A DNA stretch of 53,018 bases from an uncultured Burkholderiales bacterium. GTDB lineage: Bacteria; Pseudomonadota; Gammaproteobacteria; Burkholderiales; Burkholderiaceae_C. The stretch is taken from positions 125,161 to 178,178 of the forward strand of contig CAIRQX010000103.1 of assembly GCA_903880855.1 (NCBI GenBank), given 5' to 3'. Shown piece after piece: positions 25,943 through 34,227 of this stretch (positions are counted from its first letter, which is position 1; the number at the start of each line of letters is the position of its first letter). The notes below the pieces were generated by a model, which was not told the DNA's origin, did no database searches, and saw nothing but the letters and a program-made list of their open reading frames with translations. Position numbers and translations under genes: made by a program.

Positions 25943-26998
25943 TCAGGCCAGAGGTGTGATACCTAATTCCGTAGCTAATCCTTGCAATTGTTTAGCCAAT
26001 GCTTCTGGAATTGGAATACCGTCACGCGCATAGTCAATGCGTTTTTGGTGCGATTGCTCGCCAGGTAGCCAAATGCGGTCTACCCCTTTGATGCGCTCGC
26101 TGTTGCGCATTTCTTGAATGACCGAATCCATGCGCTCTTTAAATTCCTTCACCTCACCAAATGCATCGGGGTCAATCACCATGATGGCTTGCCCTGTGTT
26201 GGTAGGTGTGCTGGCATCATGGTTGAAGTCCACCACGTCTTTGCCTAAAGCGGCTCCATTGAGGGTGCCGGCCAACATGCCAATGATCAAAGCCAGGCCA
26301 TAGCCTTTGTAGCCACCAATCGGTAACAACAAACCGTCATCCGCATGCTGGGGGTCTAGTAGCGGCGTTCCGTCACGGTTGATCATCCAGCCTTCTGGCA
26401 TCATCTCGCCGCGTTGGCGTTTGGCTTTTACTTTGCCGTACGAAGTGACTGTGGTGGCCATATCCAAAATGACCGGCGCTTCGTGCATCGCGGGTATGGC
26501 GCAAGCGATGGGGTTGGTGGAGAGCAACATGCTCAATCCCCCCCAAGGTGGTAGGTGGTTTGCGTTACCCACTGCGAAGTACAAACCAATCATGTCGTGC
26601 GCTAGTGGCATACGTGCATACAAAGAAGCAGGGCCTGCATGGTTGGAATGCACAGATCCAACCCATGCAACACCAGCAGTTTTGGCTTTTTTGATGGCAA
26701 GTTCGGTAGCTTGCTTCATCACCAAATGGCCCATGCCGTTGTCGCCATCGATCAAAGCCATCGCAGCTTTTTCTTTGACGACGCGGATATTGGGCTTGAG
26801 ATTAACGCCACCACCTTTGAATCGGGTGATGTAGGGCACCATGCGGATTACCCCGTGCCCATCAGAGCCTTGTAAATCGGCTTCGGCCATCAACGCACCC
26901 ATGGTGCGCGCATCTGCTTCTGGCAGGCCAGTTTTGAGGAAAGCCTCGTAAATAAATTTTTCAAGTTTGTCTTGGCTAACGCGAAGGGTAACGGTCAT
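25943..26998 (-). CDS. Malate/L-lactate dehydrogenase family (Ldh_2) oxidoreductase
   Basis: A 351-aa NAD(P)-dependent 2-hydroxyacid or ketimine reductase of the type-2 malate/L-lactate dehydrogenase fold, unrelated to classical LDH. Landmarks are EADLQGSDGHGVIRM (39-53), the catalytic His region SVHSNHAGPASLYAR (H120), NPIACAIPA, and GGYKGYGLALIIGML. Members act on malate, lactate, sulfolactate, ureidoglycolate or delta1-piperideine-2-carboxylate, so the substrate is open. It leads an operon with a Bug gene and the TPR gene. Confidence 0.92.
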   Translation of the reverse strand: MTVTLRVSQDKLEKFIYEAFLKTGLPEADARTMGALMAEADLQGSDGHGVIRMVPYITRFKGGGVNLKPNIRVVKEKAAMALIDGDNGMGHLVMKQATELAIKKAKTAGVAWVGSVHSNHAGPASLYARMPLAHDMIGLYFAVGNANHLPPWGGLSMLLSTNPIACAIPAMHEAPVILDMATTVTSYGKVKAKRQRGEMMPEGWMINRDGTPLLDPQHADDGLLLPIGGYKGYGLALIIGMLAGTLNGAALGKDVVDFNHDASTPTNTGQAIMVIDPDAFGEVKEFKERMDSVIQEMRNSERIKGVDRIWLPGEQSHQKRIDYARDGIPIPEALAKQLQGLATELGITPLA

Positions 26999-27037
26999 GT
27001 CTTGGCCTTTGAATATGTTCTAGGGGGATCATACGAA

Positions 27038-27080
27038 AATCGAGTTCGATTAATCAACTTGTCATACCATCTTGTCATAC
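27038..27080. promoter_or_regulatory. Palindrome plus tandem direct repeat in a divergent promoter region
   Basis: AATCGA-GT-TCGATT (27038-27051) is a perfect inverted repeat. CTTGTCATAC occurs twice, at 27058-27067 and 27071-27080, with a 13-bp period. Both fall in the 113-bp gap between the Ldh_2 operon (minus) and the outer-membrane-like gene (plus). The GT-N3-AC core recalls GntR-family half-sites. No regulator gene is adjacent. Confidence 0.4.
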
Positions 27081-27111
27081 TTTCCTCCAAAGTTAATACG
27101 TAAATTTCATA

Positions 27112-27804
27112 ATGCGACATCACCTTCTTTGCTTGACTTTGCTTGTTTGCACATCATCTTTTGCTGCGCGTCCCTTTATGACCGATGATGCGCGATTGGC
27201 TACGGCTGGAAGTTGCCAGCTAGAGAGTTGGACACGCATTTACAAAGATAGCAATGAAAAATGGGCCCTTCCTGCTTGCAACCCTACTGGCAATTTTGAA
27301 ATCACAGCTGGTGGCGGCCATATTAAAAATACGGGACAAGTGGCCACAAATGACTATGTGTTGCAAGGCAAATCGTTGTACCGCGAGTTAAAAACTAACG
27401 ATTACGGATGGGGATTGGCTGTTGGCCAGATTAACCACCCAAGTACAACAGCCGGCCCTAACAGCTTGGGTAATACCTATGCCTACATTCCATTGTCTGT
27501 ATCCACTCTGAATGACAAAGTCGTCTACCACACCAACCTTGGATGGCTTCGTGATAAAGCCAAAAATGAAAACCGCATGACTTACGGCTTTGGTGCAGAA
27601 ATTCAAACCAGCAGTCGATTCATTTTCATCGCTGAAACTTTTGGGGACAACAAGGCTAAGCCTTATTGGCAAACTGGAGGGCGATACTCCCTCATACCCA
27701 ACTTGTTACAAATTGACACGACGATTGGCCAACAATTCAATGGCATAACAAATACGCGATGGATTTCTTTTGGTCTGCGCTACATTCCAGATTCAATTTT
27801 TTAA
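27112..27804 (+). CDS. Secreted, probable outer-membrane beta-barrel protein, function unknown
   Basis: A 230-aa protein with a signal peptide (HHLLCLTLLVCTSSFA, cleavage likely before ARPF). The mature part begins RPFMTDDARLATAGSCQLE and contains alternating polar/hydrophobic strands rich in Tyr, Gly and Asn, such as GWGLAVGQI and TYGFGAEIQTSSRFIFIAE. It ends WISFGLRYIPDSIF with a C-terminal Phe, as outer-membrane barrels often do. Two cysteines, in SCQLE and PACNP, could form a disulfide. I do not recognise a named family. Confidence 0.75.
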   Translation: MRHHLLCLTLLVCTSSFAARPFMTDDARLATAGSCQLESWTRIYKDSNEKWALPACNPTGNFEITAGGGHIKNTGQVATNDYVLQGKSLYRELKTNDYGWGLAVGQINHPSTTAGPNSLGNTYAYIPLSVSTLNDKVVYHTNLGWLRDKAKNENRMTYGFGAEIQTSSRFIFIAETFGDNKAKPYWQTGGRYSLIPNLLQIDTTIGQQFNGITNTRWISFGLRYIPDSIF

Positions 27805-27830
27805 TATCCACCATTTAGTTTGTAAAACTC

Positions 27831-28985
27831 ATGACTTACCCGTTACCTGCAGCACCTATCTCCAACGCACCCATCCAAGCGGATGCGATGGCGCGTTTAG
27901 GTGAACTTATCACCACCCATATCCAAGACAAACGTTACCCAGGCGCGCAAATTGCGCTCGCCTACAAAGGCAGTTTGGTGTGGGAGCAAAGTTTTGGACA
28001 AGCCCGTGTGGGCCAAGGCCAAGAGGCCGATACAAAAGCGGTGACCGCTGATAACCAGTCTTTGTGGTTGTTGTACTCGAACACCAAAGTCATCATGGCA
28101 ACTTTGCTTTGGAAGTTGCACGAGCAAGGCAAGCTGCGTTTCACGGATCGGGTGGCCGACTACCTGCCAGAGTTTGCGAAAAACGGTAAAGAAGCGATCA
28201 CGCTGTTTCAAGTAATCACCCACCAAGGCGGGTTTCCAGATGGCGATGTGCCCAGCACCACTTGGAATGACCACGCAAAAGTGCGACAAGCCGTATGCGA
28301 CTTCAACTTGCAGTGGGCACCTGGTGCGCGCATCAGCTACCACGGACTTAGCGCCCACTGGGTGTTGGCGATGGTGGTGGAAGCCTTGACAGGTAAAGAT
28401 TTCAGAGACGTTCTTCGTACTGAGGTGCTCGAGCCTTTGGGATTGGCAAACGATTTGTTCGTTGGGTTACCCGCATCTGAAACTTCGCGCATGACTTTTC
28501 TTTACGAGCCTGATGCCAAGTCTCCAAATGGTTTGCGCTTACGTGAAGAAAGTACCAGCAGGGTATGGCAAGAAGCTGGTGTTCCTGGCGGTGGCGCTTA
28601 TGGCACTGCAAGAGGCATGGCGGCTTTGTACCAAATGATGTTGCAAGGTGGCACGCTCAATGGTGTGCGTTTGCTATCACCTAGAACACTGGCATATGCC
28701 ATCCAAAATTACACCGCAGACCGTGTGGATGAATTTATGGGTATCCCTATGCACCGTGGTTTAGGTCCGCATTTGCGTGGAACCACCATCGGCGTTCGTG
28801 GCTTAGGTTCTTTGGCCAAGCCTGACTCTTTTGGTCATGGTGGAGTAGGTACCAGTTATTGCTGGGCTGATCCGCAAAGTGGTTTGTCATTTGCCTACAT
28901 CACCAATGCGCGTGTGCCAGACCCTTGGCATTCGGTGCGTTTGGACCAAGTCTCTAACTTGATTCACGCATCTATTACGCAATAG
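27831..28985 (+). CDS. Serine hydrolase, beta-lactamase/esterase (EstB) family
   Basis: A 384-aa protein with the class-C beta-lactamase fold; cytoplasmic, as no signal peptide is seen. The SxxK nucleophile motif is S83-N-T-K86 (LLYSNTKVIMA). The second motif is Y170-H-G where YSN or YxN is usual. The third is HGG in SFGHGGVGTSYCW. Such proteins are mostly esterases or lactone/amide hydrolases. It precedes a convergent SMP-30 lactonase with an 11-bp overlap of the 3' ends. Confidence 0.87.
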   Translation: MTYPLPAAPISNAPIQADAMARLGELITTHIQDKRYPGAQIALAYKGSLVWEQSFGQARVGQGQEADTKAVTADNQSLWLLYSNTKVIMATLLWKLHEQGKLRFTDRVADYLPEFAKNGKEAITLFQVITHQGGFPDGDVPSTTWNDHAKVRQAVCDFNLQWAPGARISYHGLSAHWVLAMVVEALTGKDFRDVLRTEVLEPLGLANDLFVGLPASETSRMTFLYEPDAKSPNGLRLREESTSRVWQEAGVPGGGAYGTARGMAALYQMMLQGGTLNGVRLLSPRTLAYAIQNYTADRVDEFMGIPMHRGLGPHLRGTTIGVRGLGSLAKPDSFGHGGVGTSYCWADPQSGLSFAYITNARVPDPWHSVRLDQVSNLIHASITQ

Positions 28986-29877
28986 TGGTGTTTTTAAACT
29001 GAGGCTCTGCCAGGCCTTTCACGCCAGGCTGCAAAGCAAAAACTCTTCCTGCGTAGGGGTCTTCTTCATCAGTGATGTCTGGTCGACTTAATGAGGTTAC
29101 GAACAAGGTGTCTAAGTTGTCTCCACCAAAAGCGCACATGCCAGGCTTGGTAGTGGGCACTGAAATTGATCGATCTAACTTTCCTTGTGGTGTGAAACGA
29201 GATACTAAACCTGCATCTGTCGCACAAACCCAGTAGCAACCATCTGCGTCTACTGCCGCACCATCAGGGCGACCAAGATGCTGGTGCATATCAACAAATA
29301 CACGTTGGTTGTACGGCGCACCCGTATCAACGTCGTAGTCAAACGCCCACACGGTTTGTCGACTGGCATACGTGTCTGCCAAATACATGGTGCATCCATC
29401 TGGGCTGAAAGCGAGACCGTTGGGAACAATCAAATCACCCACCAAGGGTGTCAGTTGTTTATCGTTTCCAAATCGGTACAAAGATCCAACGCTTTTACCC
29501 GCCTTGGTATCGTTGAACATGGTGCCCGATAAAAATCTGCCTTGCCTGTCGCAACGTCCATCGTTGAAACGCATGGGTTGTGTAGGGTGTTCTACATCAG
29601 CGAGCTTTTCATGTGTGGAAGCGCCGTTAGATTGAAGTTGCACCAGATAAATCCCCGTCTCCATGGCGACTATCCATCCGCCAGTGGCGCACATTGCCAT
29701 CGAACCCGCCATTTCTGGCATTTGCCATTGGCTCAATTCATCAAAAGAAGCTTGCCAACGATAGATCTTGCCAGCAGGAATATCTACCCAATACAAAGCG
29801 GATTCTTGTGCGACCCAGACAGGGCTCTCTCCAGTTTGGCAGCGGGCTTCAGAGATAAGCGAGTAATTTGTTGTCAC
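28975..29877 (-). CDS. SMP-30/gluconolactonase family lactonase
   Basis: A 300-aa six-bladed propeller hydrolase that opens sugar-acid lactones using one divalent metal. Metal and active-site landmarks are GESPVW (E17), MRFNDGRCDRQGRFLSGTM, VPNGLAFSPDG, YLADTY, and GRPDGAAVDADG. The start is GTG at 29877. Gluconolactonase, arabinolactonase or similar specificity cannot be separated by eye. It diverges from the cupin gene. Confidence 0.92.
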   Translation of the reverse strand: MTTNYSLISEARCQTGESPVWVAQESALYWVDIPAGKIYRWQASFDELSQWQMPEMAGSMAMCATGGWIVAMETGIYLVQLQSNGASTHEKLADVEHPTQPMRFNDGRCDRQGRFLSGTMFNDTKAGKSVGSLYRFGNDKQLTPLVGDLIVPNGLAFSPDGCTMYLADTYASRQTVWAFDYDVDTGAPYNQRVFVDMHQHLGRPDGAAVDADGCYWVCATDAGLVSRFTPQGKLDRSISVPTTKPGMCAFGGDNLDTLFVTSLSRPDITDEEDPYAGRVFALQPGVKGLAEPQFKNTTIA

Positions 29878-29940
29878 GATGCGATGTTAATGCGTGTCAA
29901 AATCATTTGCGGATCAATAAATATTCGGAGCAATAGCAAG

Positions 29941-30531
29941 ATGAGCGAGCAACAACCCAGAAAATATATTCGTCGTGTCGTCACAGGCCATGATGCACAA
30001 GGCCGATCGATCTTCACAGAAGACCAACTGGCACCATCGGTTCACAACAATCCTAAAAGAGTGGGGTACCACCTGACGCAGTTATGGATGACGGACCAAA
30101 CCCCTGCATTCGTTGGAAACGAGCCAGATCCGACTTTTCGCCCTTTGAAACTCGAGCCCCCTAAAAACGGAACCGTGGTGCGCATCATTGAATTTGGACC
30201 AGAGGGTGAGTGGCTAGAAAAAATTGATACCCAAGACACCAAAATTGCCTGGGGTGCAATGGGAACCCAAACCGCATCCACCAACCAAACTGGCGATGCT
30301 AAACACCCCTTTATGCACCGCACCGAATCAGTCGACTACGCCTTGGTATTGGAAGGCGAGATCACCATCGTGCTCGACAACGAAGAAGTCTTGCTGAAAA
30401 CCGGTGACTTCCTCGTAGAGCGCGGTACCAACCATGCATGGGCTAACCGTTCAGGAAAGATGTGCCGCATGCTGTTTGTGTTGATCGATGGAAAGTTCGA
30501 TCCTGAAATTTCCAAGCACTTTGATCAATAA
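29941..30531 (+). CDS. Cupin-domain protein
   Basis: A 196-aa protein with a single C-terminal cupin barrel. Motif 1 is MHRTESVDYALVLEGEI and motif 2 is GDFLVERGTNHAWANRS. In motif 1 the usual HxH is reduced to HRT, so metal binding may be altered. The N-terminal half starts RKYIRRVVTGHDAQGRSIF, a pattern found in small cupins next to aromatic or sugar-acid genes. The ATG at 29941 is chosen; an in-frame extension to 29542 would run through the lactonase. The end overlaps cynS by seven bases. Confidence 0.87.
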   Translation: MSEQQPRKYIRRVVTGHDAQGRSIFTEDQLAPSVHNNPKRVGYHLTQLWMTDQTPAFVGNEPDPTFRPLKLEPPKNGTVVRIIEFGPEGEWLEKIDTQDTKIAWGAMGTQTASTNQTGDAKHPFMHRTESVDYALVLEGEITIVLDNEEVLLKTGDFLVERGTNHAWANRSGKMCRMLFVLIDGKFDPEISKHFDQ

Positions 30532-30968
30532 GTTTTGTAAGGCAAAAACTTGCCTGACAAAACTACATTGACGCGATCGCCTTTGGGGTCTGGTTCACGC
30601 ACGATGTCCATGCTGAAGTCGATCGCACTCATGATGCCGTCACCAAACTCTTCGTGAATCAGCTCTTTGATGGTGGTGCCATACACACTGACGATTTCAT
30701 ACCAACGGTAAATCAATGGATCGGTAGGAACTTGTGTGGGTAGAGAGCCCTTGTAAGGAACTACGCACAACCACTTTTGTTCTTCAGCAGTCAATCCAAA
30801 AATCTTTCCAATAATTTTTGCTTGTGCTGGTGTAGCGGTCATTTGGCCAAGGCATAAGGCAGTTGTCCATTCTTTGGAATGGCCTACTTTTTTGGCAATA
30901 TCTTCCCACTTGAGGCCTTTTGAGACCTTGGTTGAAATGATTTTTTCAGTAACGGCTAATCGGTTCAT
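30525..30968 (-). CDS. cynS: Cyanate hydratase (cyanase)
   Basis: Converts cyanate and bicarbonate to carbamate and CO2, detoxifying cyanate and freeing ammonia. The 147-aa protein has the helical N-terminal domain (WEDIAKKVGHSKEWTTALCLG) and the catalytic C-terminal domain. Catalytic residues R88, E91 (IYRWYEIV) and S114 (GIMSAIDFSM) are present, each eight positions before E. coli R96, E99 and S122. SD GGAG is six nt before the ATG. It ends the cyanate ABC operon, 12 bp after the ATPase gene. Confidence 0.98.
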   Translation of the reverse strand: MNRLAVTEKIISTKVSKGLKWEDIAKKVGHSKEWTTALCLGQMTATPAQAKIIGKIFGLTAEEQKWLCVVPYKGSLPTQVPTDPLIYRWYEIVSVYGTTIKELIHEEFGDGIMSAIDFSMDIVREPDPKGDRVNVVLSGKFLPYKTY

Positions 30969-30980
30969 AAAAACTCCTGT

Positions 30981-31784
30981 TTAGTGTGAAATTGAAAGTC
31001 CGTGGCCGACTAAAAAATCCACGATGTGGTTTCTTAAGTCGTAATAGCCATCTAAATGGTGCAGGTCTGCGCGTTTGCGCTGAGCGGGTAGGGGGTTCAT
31101 TACCACTTCAGCGATGCCCCCTGGTGTGTAACCAGTTGGGTCTTCTGTAGCGTTGCGCATCAAAATAATTTTGTCTGCTAACAAAATAGCTTCGTCTACA
31201 TCGTGTGTGATCATGAAGACGGTTTGTTGCGTCGCTTTAACGATTTGGATCAATTCGTCTTGAATGGTGCCGCGGGTCAAAGCGTCTAGCGCACCAAACG
31301 GCTCGTCGAGCAAAAGCATCTTTGGTTGAATGGCGAAGGCACGCGCAATGCCCACGCGTTGCTTCATGCCACCTGACAATTCAGATGGTTTTTTCTCAAT
31401 GGCGTGCGACAAACCCACCATACCCACAAATTTTTCAACTTGCGCAGTCACTTCTGCTTTGGACCAATCTGGCCACTTCGATTGCACCGCAAATGCAATA
31501 TTGCTACGCACCGATAACCAAGGCATTAATGCATGGCTTTGAAATACGACGCCACGCTCCAAGCTTGGGCCTACTACTTCGCGCCCATCCATGATCACCA
31601 CACCTGAAGATGCCTCATCTAAACCCGCCAGCACATTCAAAATAGTGGTCTTACCGCAGCCGGAGTGTCCAATGATGCAGACAAATTCTCCGCGGGCGAT
31701 ACCAAAATCAACATCAGCAAAAACTGGATTGCTAGGGTTGAATGATTTGGATAACCCTTCGACTGTTAGAAAGTCACTCGACAT
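30981..31784 (-). CDS. ABC transporter ATP-binding protein, nitrate/cyanate type (CynD-like)
   Basis: A 267-aa ATPase of the nitrate/sulfonate/bicarbonate importer family. Walker A is GHSGCGKTT, signature ELSGGMKQRVGIARA, Walker B MLLLDEPFGALDALTR, and switch His in MITHDVDEAI. It overlaps the permease gene by 11 bp and precedes cynS by 12 bp. This location makes cyanate the likely substrate rather than nitrate or taurine. Confidence 0.93.
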   Translation of the reverse strand: MSSDFLTVEGLSKSFNPSNPVFADVDFGIARGEFVCIIGHSGCGKTTILNVLAGLDEASSGVVIMDGREVVGPSLERGVVFQSHALMPWLSVRSNIAFAVQSKWPDWSKAEVTAQVEKFVGMVGLSHAIEKKPSELSGGMKQRVGIARAFAIQPKMLLLDEPFGALDALTRGTIQDELIQIVKATQQTVFMITHDVDEAILLADKIILMRNATEDPTGYTPGGIAEVVMNPLPAQRKRADLHHLDGYYDLRNHIVDFLVGHGLSISH

Positions 31785-32643
31785 ACGTCACCCATCTCTG
31801 AAACTTGGCGAACATCAAATCCAGCAGCATGCCGACTAAGCCAATCAGAACAATCGCAAAAATCACATTGGTCAGCGATAGGTTGTTCCATTCATTCCAT
31901 ACAAAGTAACCAATGCCCGTGCCGCCCACCAGCATTTCAGCTGCAACGATGACTAGCCACGCAATACCCATGCTGATGCGCATTCCCGTCACTATCGTGG
32001 GTGCGGCTGCGGGCAAGATCACCAGAAATGCTTTGCGTAAAGGGCTCACCTCTAGCGTCTTAGCCACATTCAGCCATTCACGCTTCACAGTTGATACGCC
32101 AAATGCGGTGTTCAAGAGCATCGGCCATACCGAGCAAATGAAGATGACAAATACACCTGATATGGATGAATCTTTGATGGTGTAGAGCGCCAAGGGCATC
32201 CAAGCGAGAGGACTGATGGGCTTCAGTATCTGAATAAATGGATCGCAAGATTTGTATAAAAGTGGACTCATGCCAATCACAAACCCAAAAGGTACCGCTA
32301 CTGCACAGGCCAGCAAAAAACCAAGCGCCACACGCACCAAAGAGTGACCCAGTTGAATCGCAATACCTTTGTCATTGGGTCCGTTGTCATAAAAAGGGTC
32401 TGACAACTGGTGTGCAAATGTGGTCAGCATTTGTGAGGGTGTCGGAAAACCTGTGGTTTTTTGGCTGCCCACGTCTTTGCCCATCATCTTTTGGTATTCA
32501 ATTTGCTCAGCCGTCATACCTGCCACATTGACCGAAACTGACTTAGTCGGCAGGGTAGCGATATGCCACACCAACACAAATACCGTGAATACGAGCAGCG
32601 AAACAATGCCCGCCTTGAGTTGCAATGATTTCATTGCGATCAC
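31774..32643 (-). CDS. ABC transporter permease, nitrate/cyanate type (CynB-like)
   Basis: A 289-aa permease with about six membrane segments and the EAA docking loop EWLNVAKTLEVSPLRKAFLV. A long periplasmic insert follows the first segment (about residues 30-80). The GTG at 32643 overlaps the stop of the binding-protein gene; an ATG three codons later is an alternative. It is the second gene of the cyanate operon. Confidence 0.92.
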   Translation of the reverse strand: MIAMKSLQLKAGIVSLLVFTVFVLVWHIATLPTKSVSVNVAGMTAEQIEYQKMMGKDVGSQKTTGFPTPSQMLTTFAHQLSDPFYDNGPNDKGIAIQLGHSLVRVALGFLLACAVAVPFGFVIGMSPLLYKSCDPFIQILKPISPLAWMPLALYTIKDSSISGVFVIFICSVWPMLLNTAFGVSTVKREWLNVAKTLEVSPLRKAFLVILPAAAPTIVTGMRISMGIAWLVIVAAEMLVGGTGIGYFVWNEWNNLSLTNVIFAIVLIGLVGMLLDLMFAKFQRWVTYVE

Positions 32644-34034
32644 GTCATTTTGTTGATGGCAAAACTCTTGACGTAATCATCAGGCTTAGCAGGATCAAAT
32701 TCTTTGCCCATGACTTTGAACTTCTTGTACGCACCCTCTGGTGGTTTGAAGCCGGCTTCTGCCATGTGCTTTTTGGCGTCCGTCAACAAAAATACTTTTT
32801 CTGCGATCTGCTTGTAGTTCACATCGCCCTTGATGTATCCCCAACGCTTCATTTGGGTCAACATCCACACGGCCATGCTCTGCCATGGAACGGGGTCAAA
32901 GTTGGCACGGTCAGGTACGTTTTTGATTCCACCTAAACCGTCAGCAAATTTGCCTGTTAAAACTTGTGCCAAAACCGTTTCAGGTTGGTTCAGATACTGG
33001 GTAGGCGCAATGATTTTGGCGATCAATTCGCGGTCTTTGGGCTGACTCGCCATATAGCTAGCCGTCAAAATGGCGCGATAGAGCGCAGCAAAGGTGTTTG
33101 GATTTTGTTTGATGAATTCATCGCTCACGCCAAATGCACAACAAGGGTGTCCATCCCAAATTTCTTTAGAAAGGATGTGGATAAAACCTATCTCGTCGTA
33201 CACAGCGCGTTGGTTAAACGGATCAGGTCCTAAAAATCCGTCAATATTGCCTGCGCGTAAGTTGGCCACCATTTCAGGTGGTGGGGTAACGCGTATTTGT
33301 ACATCGGTATCTGGATTGACACCGTTTTCTGCCAAGTAGTAGCGCAATAAGAAGTTGTGCATGCTGTACTCAAATGGCACAGCGAACTTAAATCCCTTCC
33401 ATTGTTTAGGGTCGCGCTTATCCTTGTGCTTGACGTGCAAGGTAATCGCTTGGCCGTTGGTGTTTTGAATGCTGGCCACGTTCATGCCCACTTGGTTGCT
33501 GCCTAAGCCCATCGTCATCGCAATAGGCATGGGAGACAAAAAGTGGCTGGCGTCATGCTCTTTGTTGATCATCTTGTCGCGAATCAAGGCCCAACCGGCT
33601 GTTTTGTTGAGCTGAACGTTTAATCCTTCTTTGCGATAAAACCCGAGTGGGTCAGCCATGATCAGAGGACTGGCACAGGTAATGGCGATGAAGCCTATTT
33701 TTAAATCTTTCTTTTCTAGCGGGCCTTTGTCTTGGGCCATAGCTTGCAGCGCACCCAAAGGCATCATGGAAGCAATAGCAGCTCTAGCTGTGTTCGCGCC
33801 AACAGCTCTTAAGAAATTTCTACGAACTGCGTCAACCGGAAAGAGGGCTTTGACAAATGCGGCTTCCATAAAGTTGCGTGAGGTGTCTTCTACGCTCAAA
33901 GCAGCTTGCGCGTTGTGATCCTCAGGGCTGTGCGCTTGACCACACGCGCAATGCAACATCAGAGGTTTATCGGCGTCGTATGCGTCGTGTGTGGAGGCTT
34001 GATTCTGAATCAGGCTAGACAGGTCTTTTTTCAT
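32640..34034 (-). CDS. ABC substrate-binding protein, NrtA/CynA type, with Cys/His N-terminal extension
   Basis: A 464-aa periplasmic receptor of the CmpA/NrtA family (PF13379-like). Mature landmarks are LKIGFIAITCASPLIMADPLGF, split as LKIGFIAITC and ASPLIMADPLGF, then VTPPPEMVANLRAGNIDGF and WDGHPCCAFGV. The Tat motif RRNFLRAVG starts only at residue 71. It is preceded by a 70-residue extension with a cluster H28-C-x-C31-G-x-x-H35 and H40. The extension would stay outside the mature protein or act before export. It is the first gene of the cyanate operon. Substrate is inferred from cynS. Confidence 0.9.
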   Translation of the reverse strand: MKKDLSSLIQNQASTHDAYDADKPLMLHCACGQAHSPEDHNAQAALSVEDTSRNFMEAAFVKALFPVDAVRRNFLRAVGANTARAAIASMMPLGALQAMAQDKGPLEKKDLKIGFIAITCASPLIMADPLGFYRKEGLNVQLNKTAGWALIRDKMINKEHDASHFLSPMPIAMTMGLGSNQVGMNVASIQNTNGQAITLHVKHKDKRDPKQWKGFKFAVPFEYSMHNFLLRYYLAENGVNPDTDVQIRVTPPPEMVANLRAGNIDGFLGPDPFNQRAVYDEIGFIHILSKEIWDGHPCCAFGVSDEFIKQNPNTFAALYRAILTASYMASQPKDRELIAKIIAPTQYLNQPETVLAQVLTGKFADGLGGIKNVPDRANFDPVPWQSMAVWMLTQMKRWGYIKGDVNYKQIAEKVFLLTDAKKHMAEAGFKPPEGAYKKFKVMGKEFDPAKPDDYVKSFAINKMT

Positions 34035-34129
34035 GGAACATCCTCAATAGAAATGGGCTCCACCATTTCAGCAAGGTGCATGCCATCGAGTCTGTGCCTA
34101 ATTTGCTTTAAATTGGTGCCTGGCTAGAT

Positions 34130-34157
34130 AAAAATGCAAGTGCATGGTGCATTTTTT
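34130..34157 (-). terminator. Hairpin downstream of the MhpD-like gene
   Basis: AAAAATGCA (34130-34138) and TGCATTTTT (34148-34156) form a 9-bp stem with a 9-nt loop; on the minus strand the stem itself ends in five T. It lies 71 bp after the hydratase stop and 96 bp before the cyanate operon start. It may be a weak terminator, or an operator for the cyanate operon. The rest of the 193-bp gap shows nothing clear. Confidence 0.45.
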
Positions 34158-34227
34158 AAGAATGTTCCATCCAAGTGCATAGCCTAATGGTCATATGAAA
34201 AACAGAAATTCTGCTCAAAGCGGTTTG

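Noticed and set aside
29542-29940. N-terminal extension of the cupin protein
   Set aside because: It runs antisense through the SMP-30 lactonase; the ATG at 29941 gives the usual small-cupin start.
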